Assembly (NCBI GenBank): GCA_044358015.1 | Contig: JBIKOO010000052.1 | Coordinates: forward strand, 1 to 12,058 | Reading direction: 5' to 3' | DNA: 12,058 nucleotides | Origin: Casp-actino8 sp044358015 | GTDB lineage: Bacteria > Actinomycetota > Acidimicrobiia > Acidimicrobiales > Ilumatobacteraceae | Part shown: positions 1-5,947 of the stretch, piece after piece | Numbering within the stretch: position 1 is the stretch's first letter | Layout: each line of letters starts with the position of its first letter | The notes under the pieces: generated by a model | What the model was told of the DNA's origin: nothing | Databases searched by the model: none | Seen by the model: the letters and a program-made list of their open reading frames with translations, nothing else | Position numbers and translations under genes: made by a program

Positions 1-29
1 ACCAGCTGCTGAATCTCTGAAGTGCCCTC
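1..29 (-). pseudogene. Relic A: 3'-end fragment of an acyl-CoA dehydrogenase gene
   Basis: On the minus strand these bases read EGTSEIQQL, the ACAD C-terminal motif starting with the catalytic Glu (codon 27-29). They match 3540-3568 of the complete ACAD at 26 of 29 positions, and the three differences are synonymous. Similarity stops right after the Glu codon; the same frame then reads unrelated residues and meets a stop at 60-62. It is therefore not the end of an intact ACAD gene. The rest of the fragment, including its stop codon (expected 36 nt before the window), is out of view. From 30 to 163 I see no gene and no convincing promoter. Confidence 0.75.
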
Positions 30-163
30 ATCGCAGAGCAAATAACTTGAGCCATTTTGTCATGATGTCTCTCTCTGATCGACACATTGAGAATCGGATA
101 ACCTGATCCCCTAAAGAAGATTGATTCCTATAGCACCTAGTTATCCTTTGACGGGACTTACAT

Positions 164-1027
164 ATGGCAACGACAGTTACTCTCACCGGCACTGGCGGCC
201 CACCCATTACACCTGGTCGCGCAGGAGCCGGCGTGTTTGTGAAATATAACGATGTCGTTGTGCAATTTGATGCAGGTCGCGCCACGAGTAATCGGTTGAT
301 TGAAGCGGGTCTTCGACTTGCTGATCTAGATGCAGTGTTCATCACTCACATTCACAGCGATCACGTTTTCGGATTAGCAGAACTAGTTTTATCAAGATGG
401 ATTGAGACCCAATTTGATGAGGCAGCTACCCCTCTGTCCATCTTTGCGCCGTCTGGAGGAGCTGCACGTTTCGTGAAACGAATGCTCGAACCATACGACG
501 AAGACATCCACCTTCGACGCGAGCACATGGGAACACGCGAAGTAGTGCTTGATGCTCAAGAATTTCCCGCTTCATTCACCCCCGCAGAAGTGTGGGCTTC
601 TGCAGATCGCGCAGTAGTGGTGGAATCTGTCGCTGTGCACCATGAACCAGTGCCAGATGCAGTTGCGTACAAAGTCACCACGCCTGACGGCTCGGTAGTG
701 ATTTCTGGTGACACACGCGTGTGCCAAGAAGTAGAAGATTTCAGTCGACACGCAAATGTCCTCGTTCATGAGGCATGTCGTCGCGCCCCGCTCGCGTTGA
801 TCATCGAACAACTTCCCCGCATCAAGTCAATTTTTGACTATCACGCCGACTCAATTGCACTAGGTGCAATGGCACAACGCGCGCAAGTCAACACTTTGAT
901 GCTCACCCATCTTGGGCCGCCACCACAAAATGAAGTCGACGAACAAGGGTTTTCAGATGATGTCAAAGCAGGTGGTTACACCGGACATGTCTTAGTAGGT
1001 CGCGACCTCTTGTCGGTCACGTTCTAA
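164..1027 (+). CDS. MBL-fold metallo-hydrolase, ribonuclease Z/arylsulfatase-like
   Basis: This 287-residue protein is a metallo-beta-lactamase-fold hydrolase, probably cytoplasmic with two zinc ions. The signature THIHSDH (residues 61-67) gives the HxHxDH metal site. Further expected ligands are H159/H160 in HHEPVPDAVAY, D183 in SGDT, H227 in DYHADS and H249 in LTHLGP; the last two fit the RNase Z pattern (HST... LTHF). No signal peptide is visible. The length is normal for a short RNase Z-like enzyme without an exosite arm, but the substrate could be a tRNA precursor, an ester or a sulfate ester. ATG 164 was chosen because the fold's first strand (VTLTGTGGP) follows at once; a weak GGGA lies 7 nt upstream. 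The gene sits between relics A and B and ends 7 bp before relic B. Confidence 0.88.
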   Translation: MATTVTLTGTGGPPITPGRAGAGVFVKYNDVVVQFDAGRATSNRLIEAGLRLADLDAVFITHIHSDHVFGLAELVLSRWIETQFDEAATPLSIFAPSGGAARFVKRMLEPYDEDIHLRREHMGTREVVLDAQEFPASFTPAEVWASADRAVVVESVAVHHEPVPDAVAYKVTTPDGSVVISGDTRVCQEVEDFSRHANVLVHEACRRAPLALIIEQLPRIKSIFDYHADSIALGAMAQRAQVNTLMLTHLGPPPQNEVDEQGFSDDVKAGGYTGHVLVGRDLLSVTF

Positions 1028-1034
1028 CGATTCG

Positions 1035-1100
1035 TTACTCGATGCGCAGACCAGAGATTGCACGGGCAATCACTAGCTGCTGAATTTCTGAGGTGGTCTA
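1035..1100 (-). pseudogene. Relic B: ACAD 3'-end fragment, in frame behind the monooxygenase gene
   Basis: The minus strand encodes SEIQQLVIARAISGLRIE followed by TAA, identical over 18 residues to the end of the complete ACAD at 3503-4717. Over the last 57 bp there are 10 base differences, all synonymous. The next two codons read Thr-Thr instead of Gly-Thr. The codon matching catalytic Glu384 (GAG) is TAG here, and that TAG (1098-1100) is the stop of the monooxygenase gene. Similarity is lost beyond it and also left of the TAA. It is a fragment, not a gene, since no start codon or ACAD body is attached. Readthrough of the TAG would add a 20-residue tail to the monooxygenase. Confidence 0.85.
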
Positions 1101-2279
1101 AATGGCAACAGTGAGTGCGTCATATTCGAAGACCCAATCAAGAATTGACATTCCTGGTGGCGTAAGCGAAAAAAACATATCCCGATCTTTTTGTTCTTGA
1201 CCATCCAACATGTGGAACAGATCACGATTCATCAACGATGAGGCTTGCACTTGAGCTGTACGACCTTGACGTGCATTTTCATATCGACGAAGGGCAAGCG
1301 CAGCATCGCTAGTGCCCACATCAGTTAGACAACGGGCCAACACCACTGCATCTTCAATTGCTTGGCATGATCCTTGAGCCATAAAAGGAAGCATCGGATG
1401 GCAAGCATCGCCGAGCAATGTGGTTGTGCCAATTCCCCATTGTTCAAGTGGTTCGCGATCGTATAACGCCCAGCGGAAAATTGGTTCTTCAACTCGGGCA
1501 AGCAGTGCGAGAAGTTCAGGCGACCAACCTTCAAATCGTGCATACAGATCTTCCAATGTTCCTTGCTCTGTCCATGATTCGGATTCCCACGAATCTTCAG
1601 GAGAGATACAGACCAGGTTGAGATGACTGCGATTACGTCCAATGAAATAACTCACCACATGGCGATCTGGACCCATGCGGTTAGTGACATCAATCGGTAG
1701 ATCTTCCACGAACTTGCGTGGGACCAATGCGCGATACGCAGCAGAGCCACTAAACCGAGGTTTATCTAGGCCCCCAATACATGGACGAACTACGGAATGG
1801 ATTCCATCGGCACCAATCACGATGTCAAAGGATTGTTTTGTTCCATCGAAAAATCGAACCGCCGATGATGAGTCGCCTGGTTCTACCCCCACAACATGTG
1901 TGGAGAATTTCAACGTCATATTTGTCTTTTGTGCCACCGCATTTCCAAGAATTTCGACTAGTTCATTTCGTGCAACGTTTGCCAACGGCTGCTGATGTTG
2001 GGTTACAAAACTGTCGTCAAGGTCTGCCGAACGAAGAATGGAGTCATCTTCCCAACGGCGAAATACAACTCTTCGTGGATGTACTGCAATTTCTGAATAT
2101 GCTCGGCCAAGACCTAACGAATGTAAAAGTCGAGAGGCATTTGGGCTGATTTGTACACCAGCACCAATTTCTCTGATTCCTGCCGAACGCTCAAAAACAA
2201 TTACTTCATGAGAACTTTGAGAGAGTGCAAGAGCGGCAGTAAGCCCTCCAATTCCCCCACCAACTATTGCAATCTTCAT
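1098..2279 (-). CDS. FAD-dependent aromatic-ring monooxygenase (salicylate / 3-hydroxybenzoate hydroxylase-like)
   Basis: This 393-residue protein is a group A flavoprotein monooxygenase, which uses NAD(P)H and O2 to hydroxylate an aromatic ring. Motifs appear in the right order: GGGIGG (7-12) with the Rossmann acidic end FE (29-30), GADG (156-159), and GDACHPMLPFMAQG (290-303) for the FAD ribityl contact. Its length matches salicylate 1-hydroxylase and 3-hydroxybenzoate 6-hydroxylase, so the C-terminus looks complete. The start ATG is directly followed by the first strand KIAIVGGG; no clear Shine-Dalgarno is visible. It lies between relics B and C, and its TAG stop falls inside relic B. The substrate cannot be named; a 6-hydroxynicotinate or related hydroxylase is also possible. 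It may share a bidirectional upstream region with the amidohydrolase. Confidence 0.9.
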   Translation of the reverse strand: MKIAIVGGGIGGLTAALALSQSSHEVIVFERSAGIREIGAGVQISPNASRLLHSLGLGRAYSEIAVHPRRVVFRRWEDDSILRSADLDDSFVTQHQQPLANVARNELVEILGNAVAQKTNMTLKFSTHVVGVEPGDSSSAVRFFDGTKQSFDIVIGADGIHSVVRPCIGGLDKPRFSGSAAYRALVPRKFVEDLPIDVTNRMGPDRHVVSYFIGRNRSHLNLVCISPEDSWESESWTEQGTLEDLYARFEGWSPELLALLARVEEPIFRWALYDREPLEQWGIGTTTLLGDACHPMLPFMAQGSCQAIEDAVVLARCLTDVGTSDAALALRRYENARQGRTAQVQASSLMNRDLFHMLDGQEQKDRDMFFSLTPPGMSILDWVFEYDALTVAI

Positions 2280-2305
2280 GATTAAGAGGCTATGTCGTGC
2301 AGCAA

Positions 2306-2371
2306 TTACTCAACGCGCAAGCCGGAGATTGCACGAGCAATCACCAACTGCTGAATCTCTGATATGTCCTC
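2306..2371 (-). pseudogene. Relic C: ACAD 3'-end fragment between divergent genes
   Basis: The minus strand reads EDISEIQQLVIARAISGLRVE then TAA. Compared with the complete ACAD end it matches 58 of 66 bases. Over the last 18 residues the only protein change is I403V. The catalytic Glu codon is kept (2369-2371), while the next two residues are Asp-Ile instead of Gly-Thr. Weak similarity may continue to about 2386 (12 of 18 bases counting from the Glu codon), so the amidohydrolase start may lie in degraded ACAD sequence. The frame stays open for 188 codons only because it runs antisense through the amidohydrolase; that part has no ACAD features. The fragment fills most of the 107-bp space between two divergent start codons. 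Confidence 0.85.
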
Positions 2372-2377
2372 TATTAT
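2372..2377 (+). promoter_or_regulatory. Candidate -10 box for the amidohydrolase gene (leaderless)
   Basis: TATTAT lies 9 nt before ATG 2387 and directly follows the Glu codon of relic C. A transcript starting 7-9 nt downstream would begin at or next to the ATG, a common arrangement in Actinobacteria. No good -35 box and no Shine-Dalgarno are visible. If real, the promoter is built on the border of the relic. Confidence 0.35.
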
Positions 2378-2386
2378 GTTTTGGAT

Positions 2387-3493
2387 ATGACAACCACGCT
2401 GACCGCCGTTCACGGGCGCATCCTCGACCTTGACAGTCATTTGCAAGTGCCAATTTCTCGTTGGGGTGAGGTATTCGGCGACGCAACCGCACGCTTTGGT
2501 AAACGCTTCGCTGGAATCCCGTTGTTTGATGCCACTGACGAACCCGACCTCACAACCGAGTCGGTGTGGACCACCAAAGGTACTGCTGCACCTGGTGCGT
2601 CTAGCCCTGAAGGCCGTTTGGCGGCAATGGATGTGATGGGCATCGAGCGTCAACTGATTTTTCCGCAAGTGGTTTTGGCGATGCCAGCGTGGTCTGATCA
2701 CCCGAACGCTGGTGTCGTGTTGCGCGAATATAACGACACGGTACTGCGATGGACAAAATCTGGTCGCGGACGCTTGCGACCAACCGCATTGCTCAACTTG
2801 ACGACGATCGAAGGCGCAATCGCCGAAGCCGAACGAGTTGCGGCTGGTGGCGCACGAGCAGTTTTCATCCAAGATGGCATCGCACCTGGAGGTCGCTCAC
2901 CCGCCGCGGCCGAGCTTGACCCACTATGGGCGTTACTTGCCGAAGCAGAACTTCCCGTTACTTTGCACATCGGCGGTCAAGACGGTTTCTTTGCCAGCAA
3001 CGCGTGGGGTGATGCCGACTTGTTGCGGCCTGGCACCTTCTCGACTGGTGAACCGATCGGCCCGCACACGTTGGCCACTATGCATCTCGCTGCACAAAAC
3101 TATTTAGCAACGATGATCTACGGCGGCGTTTTCGACCGCCATCCGAGTCTGCGAGTTGGTGTCATTGAACTTGGCGCAATGTGGGTTGGTCCGTTTGTCG
3201 ATCTGCTCGAAGATCGTCTTGCGTTATCGCGTCGTCTGCGTGAAAGTTTGAAGCGAAGTCCGCGCGAAGTATTCGTCGACCAGATTCGCGTTACGCCATT
3301 TTTCTGGGAGCGCACGGCTCGACAAATTGAGCGCTACGGGATGTCCGAGATCTATGCGTTTTCGACAGACTTTCCGCACCCCGAAGGTGGCACTGACCCA
3401 ATTGGTCGCATGGCCTCCGACATCACACCTCTTGGCGATGCGGCAATCGAAGCATTCTTCGTGAGTAACGCCGAGCTTCTCTTGCCCAGCTGA
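2387..3493 (+). CDS. Amidohydrolase-2 family metal-dependent hydrolase/decarboxylase
   Basis: The 368-residue product belongs to the amidohydrolase-2 (ACMSD-like) TIM-barrel family, whose members hydrolyse or non-oxidatively decarboxylate ring-derived acids. Visible family marks are DLDSHL (14-19) at the end of strand 1, where many relatives have DxDxH, LHIGG with H194, EL (261-262) near the barrel end, and FSTDFPHPEG with D328, the usual metal or catalytic Asp. No signal peptide is seen. I chose ATG 2387 over TTG 2381 because a TATTAT box 9 nt upstream fits a leaderless start. The gene seems richer in GC than the monooxygenase and MBL genes by eye. It ends 9 bp before the stop of the convergent ACAD. 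The exact reaction is unknown. Confidence 0.85.
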   Translation: MTTTLTAVHGRILDLDSHLQVPISRWGEVFGDATARFGKRFAGIPLFDATDEPDLTTESVWTTKGTAAPGASSPEGRLAAMDVMGIERQLIFPQVVLAMPAWSDHPNAGVVLREYNDTVLRWTKSGRGRLRPTALLNLTTIEGAIAEAERVAAGGARAVFIQDGIAPGGRSPAAAELDPLWALLAEAELPVTLHIGGQDGFFASNAWGDADLLRPGTFSTGEPIGPHTLATMHLAAQNYLATMIYGGVFDRHPSLRVGVIELGAMWVGPFVDLLEDRLALSRRLRESLKRSPREVFVDQIRVTPFFWERTARQIERYGMSEIYAFSTDFPHPEGGTDPIGRMASDITPLGDAAIEAFFVSNAELLLPS

Positions 3494-3502
3494 TACCAGT
3501 TT

Positions 3503-3568
3503 TTATTCGATGCGCAAGCCGGAGATTGCGCGAGCAATCACCAACTGCTGAATCTCAGACGTGCCCTC
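3503..3568 (-). repeat. Intact source copy (D) of the ACAD 3'-end repeat
   Basis: This is the segment from the catalytic Glu384 codon to the stop of the complete ACAD gene, and the reference for relics A, B and C. It contains the inverted repeat GATTGC-GCGA-GCAATC (3524-3539), extended after an A/A mismatch by GG (3521-3522) with CC (3541-3542). The six-base arms are identical in relics B (1056-1071) and C (2327-2342). In relic B the outer pair G-C is replaced by A-T on both sides (1053 and 1074). There is no T-run next to it, so it is not an ordinary intrinsic terminator. Confidence 0.8.
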
Positions 3569-4717
3569 GAAGATGGTGTGAATCTTGGCGTCACGGTGCA
3601 TGCGCTCAACGTGGTACTCGCGGGTGTAACCGTAGCCACCAAGAATCTGAATTGCTTCTTCAGTCACGCGCACTGCGGTCTCTGATGCGTAGTACTTGCT
3701 CATCGAACCTTCGGCGTTCTTGAAGCCTCCGTTACGAGCCATCCATGCAGCGCGCCAAATAAGCAAACGCGAAGCTTCAATTTGCGTTGCCATATTGGCC
3801 AACTTGAAGGCAATCGCCTGGTTCATGATGATCGGCTTGCCGAAAGCAACGCGCTCTTTAGCGTACTCAAGAGCGATTTCATAAGCACCACGGGCAACAC
3901 CTAGTGCCTGAGCGCCAACTGCGGGACGTGTTGCTTCGAAAGTTGCCATTGCGGGCTGCTTGCCACTCGATGCGCCACCTTCGCGATATCGAGCCAACTT
4001 GGCATCAAGCTTTTCTTTTCCACCTAACAAGCAACTGCCAGGTACACGCACATCGTCAAGCACAACTTCGGCAGTGTGCGAAGCCTTGATACCGTGCTTC
4101 TGATATTTCTGACCCTGTGACAAGCCTTTGGTTCCTGGAGGAACAATGAATGAAGCCTGACCGCGACCTTTGAGTGCGGGATCAACAGCAGCAACAACCA
4201 CGTGAACATTGGCGATACCACCATTGGTGATCCAGGCCTTAGTTCCGTTGATCACCCATTCGTCTTTAGCTTCGTCGTAGACAGCGCGGGTACGAAGCGA
4301 TGACACGTCTGAGCCGGCGTCGGGTTCGCTCACACAAAATGCGCCCAACTTGATGTCTTCGGGAGTGCCATAACACTGCGGAACCCATTCGATCATTTGC
4401 TCGGGAGTTCCGTTACCGCTAATACCTGCAGCGGCCAGACCAGAACCCATGATGGCCATACCAATACCGGCATCACCCCAGAAGATTTCTTCGATCGCAA
4501 CGGGCATGGTGAGTCCGGTGGTATCGGACATCGCATTCATCAAGAATTCGAAACCGTACAAACCAATTTTTGCTGCTTCTTGCACCACTGGCCACGGGAA
4601 TTCCTCGCGGTCATCCCACTCTTGCGCGTGGGGGCGAATGTGCTCAACCGCGAACTGGTGAATCCAGTCTTTGATCTGCAGTTGGTCGTCATTGAGGTGC
4701 ATTGAAAATTCAGCCAT
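3503..4717 (-). CDS. Acyl-CoA dehydrogenase, complete
   Basis: This 404-residue FAD enzyme makes the alpha-beta double bond of an acyl-CoA and passes electrons to ETF. The order of motifs is normal: N-terminal helical domain, CVSEPDAGSD (128-137) and WITNGG (162-167) in the beta domain, RVAFGKPI (289-296), QILGGYGY (357-364), and HTIFEGTSEIQ (380-390) with catalytic Glu384 in the usual short/medium-chain position. The length is typical. Chain length or substrate cannot be read. ATG 4717 is preferred; Met6 (4702) is an alternative. No Shine-Dalgarno is seen, and TAACAT 6 nt upstream on the minus strand could be the -10 box of a leaderless transcript. An 18-bp palindrome overlaps that box, suggesting repression by an acyl-CoA-responsive regulator. 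Its last 66 bp are the repeat described separately. Confidence 0.95.
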   Translation of the reverse strand: MAEFSMHLNDDQLQIKDWIHQFAVEHIRPHAQEWDDREEFPWPVVQEAAKIGLYGFEFLMNAMSDTTGLTMPVAIEEIFWGDAGIGMAIMGSGLAAAGISGNGTPEQMIEWVPQCYGTPEDIKLGAFCVSEPDAGSDVSSLRTRAVYDEAKDEWVINGTKAWITNGGIANVHVVVAAVDPALKGRGQASFIVPPGTKGLSQGQKYQKHGIKASHTAEVVLDDVRVPGSCLLGGKEKLDAKLARYREGGASSGKQPAMATFEATRPAVGAQALGVARGAYEIALEYAKERVAFGKPIIMNQAIAFKLANMATQIEASRLLIWRAAWMARNGGFKNAEGSMSKYYASETAVRVTEEAIQILGGYGYTREYHVERMHRDAKIHTIFEGTSEIQQLVIARAISGLRIE

Positions 4718-4724
4718 ATGGCGA

Positions 4725-4742
4725 TGTTACTCGTTGGTAACA
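4725..4742. promoter_or_regulatory. Candidate operator: perfect palindrome upstream of the ACAD gene
   Basis: TGTTAC-TCGTTG-GTAACA is a perfect inverted repeat of 6 bp arms with a 6-bp spacer, 8 bp from the ACAD start codon and about 53 bp from the start of the divergent membrane-protein gene. It overlaps the likely ACAD -10 box, the usual place for a repressor site. Size and symmetry suit a TetR- or GntR-type dimer; which one is unknown and no regulator gene is in the window. Confidence 0.5.
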
Positions 4743-4795
4743 CTTTCCACCACTTCTGCAAGACAGGTCATCGTGACTGCTGGCAGACTGTGGGC

Positions 4796-5887
4796 ATGCC
4801 TGCTGGTCCCCCACCGTCAGCGCCCTCAACGTCGTTCAGTTTGAGAGGTCTGTTGGCCGCACTTGTCGTGATGACGGGGGCTCTGCATCTCGTGATTGCG
4901 CCTGGCCGCGGAGCCGATTGGTTTGCCGAAGGTCTCGCGCTAGCAATCACAGGCGTGGCATTGTTCGCGGTCGGTCTAGCCCTCGTTATATCGACCCACA
5001 AAACATTTCTCTACATTGTGATTGGCATCATGACTTTGCTGGCGATCTGGATTGTCATCACACGCGTGGGTGGTTATCCGTTCGGACCATGGTCGTCAGT
5101 TACTCCGCAAATGGGTCCGTACGAAATACTCGTCCTGACGCTCTCAATAATCAGCCTCACTTTGGCGGGCGCCTCGCTCATCGTCGGAATTAATCATCTC
5201 GGTGCATCTGGACTTCGCTTTGACACTCTCGCTCCCTTAGCGATTGTCTTTGTCGCCCTCCCCGGAATTTCGTTGAGTAAATGGGTTGACAATGGGGCGC
5301 ACATTCTTGGTTCCAACCACACTCACTCTCACGCCGTGTCGTCGAATACGCCAATGCCAGGCATGGATCACAGCACGATGATGACCACCGATGAAAGAAT
5401 TCAGTTCGGCGAACAGCTAGTTGATGCACGTACTGCAGCGCTGCAGTATCCAACTTTGGCCGATGCTCGCGCCGCTGGCTGGATCTTGGTAGGTGGCTAT
5501 GTCTCTGGTGCCGGCCAGATGTTGATGAACCCAACAGTTGATTCTCAAGAGCAATCATTCGATACTGCAAGTCCACAAGGTTTGCTCTACGCATCATCGA
5601 TTGACTCGGCCCCCATAGTCGGCGTGCAATACAACGCTTGGACCAGCGATGGATCAGCACCGCGTGGGTTGATTGGCCAAGACATGTTGTGGCATCTGCA
5701 TACTGGCACTTGCGAGATAGGTGACTCGTTGACCGCCGTTTACGACGAAGCAGTAACTGGCACCGCTTGTTCACAAGTCAACGGTGCACTGACCAATACA
5801 ACGTCATGGATGATTCGGGCGTGGGTTGTGCCCGGTTGGGAGAATTCACAAGGCACTCTCGCCCACGACAATCCACTATTACCATAA
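4796..5887 (+). CDS. Five-helix membrane protein with His/Met-rich linker and WHLHTGTC domain
   Basis: The 363-residue protein has about five membrane helices (residues 18-35, 45-66, 71-89, 110-132 and 146-161), then a histidine/methionine-rich stretch (H169 to M196, with HTHSH and MPGMDHSTMM) and a soluble domain of about 165 residues. Such His/Met linkers are common in copper-handling proteins. The C-terminal domain has QYPTLADARAAGW, WHLHTGTC (299-306) and WVVPGWENSQGTLAHDNP near its end, which look like conserved metal or active-site segments. With an odd number of helices and the N-terminus inside, this domain would face out. I cannot name a family with certainty. ATG 4796 was chosen because the upstream in-frame extension to 4718 covers the operator and looks non-coding; GTG 4790 is also possible. 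It is divergent from the ACAD. Confidence 0.75.
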   Translation: MPAGPPPSAPSTSFSLRGLLAALVVMTGALHLVIAPGRGADWFAEGLALAITGVALFAVGLALVISTHKTFLYIVIGIMTLLAIWIVITRVGGYPFGPWSSVTPQMGPYEILVLTLSIISLTLAGASLIVGINHLGASGLRFDTLAPLAIVFVALPGISLSKWVDNGAHILGSNHTHSHAVSSNTPMPGMDHSTMMTTDERIQFGEQLVDARTAALQYPTLADARAAGWILVGGYVSGAGQMLMNPTVDSQEQSFDTASPQGLLYASSIDSAPIVGVQYNAWTSDGSAPRGLIGQDMLWHLHTGTCEIGDSLTAVYDEAVTGTACSQVNGALTNTTSWMIRAWVVPGWENSQGTLAHDNPLLP

Positions 5888-5895
5888 ATTTCTCA

Positions 5896-5947
5896 CGATC
5901 TGGTCTGGCGAAGTTGCAGAAAACCTCAGCAAAAGCCGACCAGATCG
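5896..5947. terminator. Hairpin between convergent genes, likely bidirectional terminator
   Basis: CGATCTGGTC (5896-5905) and GACCAGATCG (5938-5947) are perfect 10-bp inverted arms. After a one-base bulge the stem continues with GGC/GCC, and the loop can pair TTGC (5914-5917) with GCAA (5929-5932). The hairpin starts 8 bp after the membrane-protein stop and ends exactly at the stop codon of the VWA gene. Flanking T-runs are weak on both sides (CTATTTG to the right; AAATTTA on the minus strand). Confidence 0.65.

Noticed and set aside
161..166. CATATG at three start codons (161, 4715 and 7955)
   Set aside because: Only three of eleven starts, and a 6-bp AT-rich word next to ATG can recur by chance; I see no shared flanking motif.
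28..345. 105-codon minus-strand frame at the left edge
   Set aside because: It lies antisense to the MBL gene, has a low-complexity Arg/Ser-rich start and is in a different frame from relic A.
2306..2872. 188-codon open frame on the minus strand ending in the ACAD tail
   Set aside because: Only the last 22 or so codons match an ACAD. The rest runs antisense through the amidohydrolase gene, is rich in Arg, Cys and His, and has no ACAD motifs; it stays open by chance.
1..3568. CRISPR-like or standard integron reading of the repeated 66-bp element
   Set aside because: Intervals are 1.1-1.3 kb with whole genes, repeats are coding-derived, and there is no cas gene or integrase and no typical attC core site; the cassette idea is kept only as an inference.
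4718..4795. N-terminal extension of the membrane protein starting at ATG 4718
   Set aside because: It would translate the palindromic operator and gives a Cys/His-rich leader before the natural N-terminus; ATG 4796, followed by a short Pro/Ser stretch and helix 1, is more likely.
5190..5774. 194-codon minus-strand frame inside the membrane-protein gene
   Set aside because: Arg/Ser/His-rich composition with no recognisable motif; the plus-strand frame has clear membrane helices and conserved-looking motifs.
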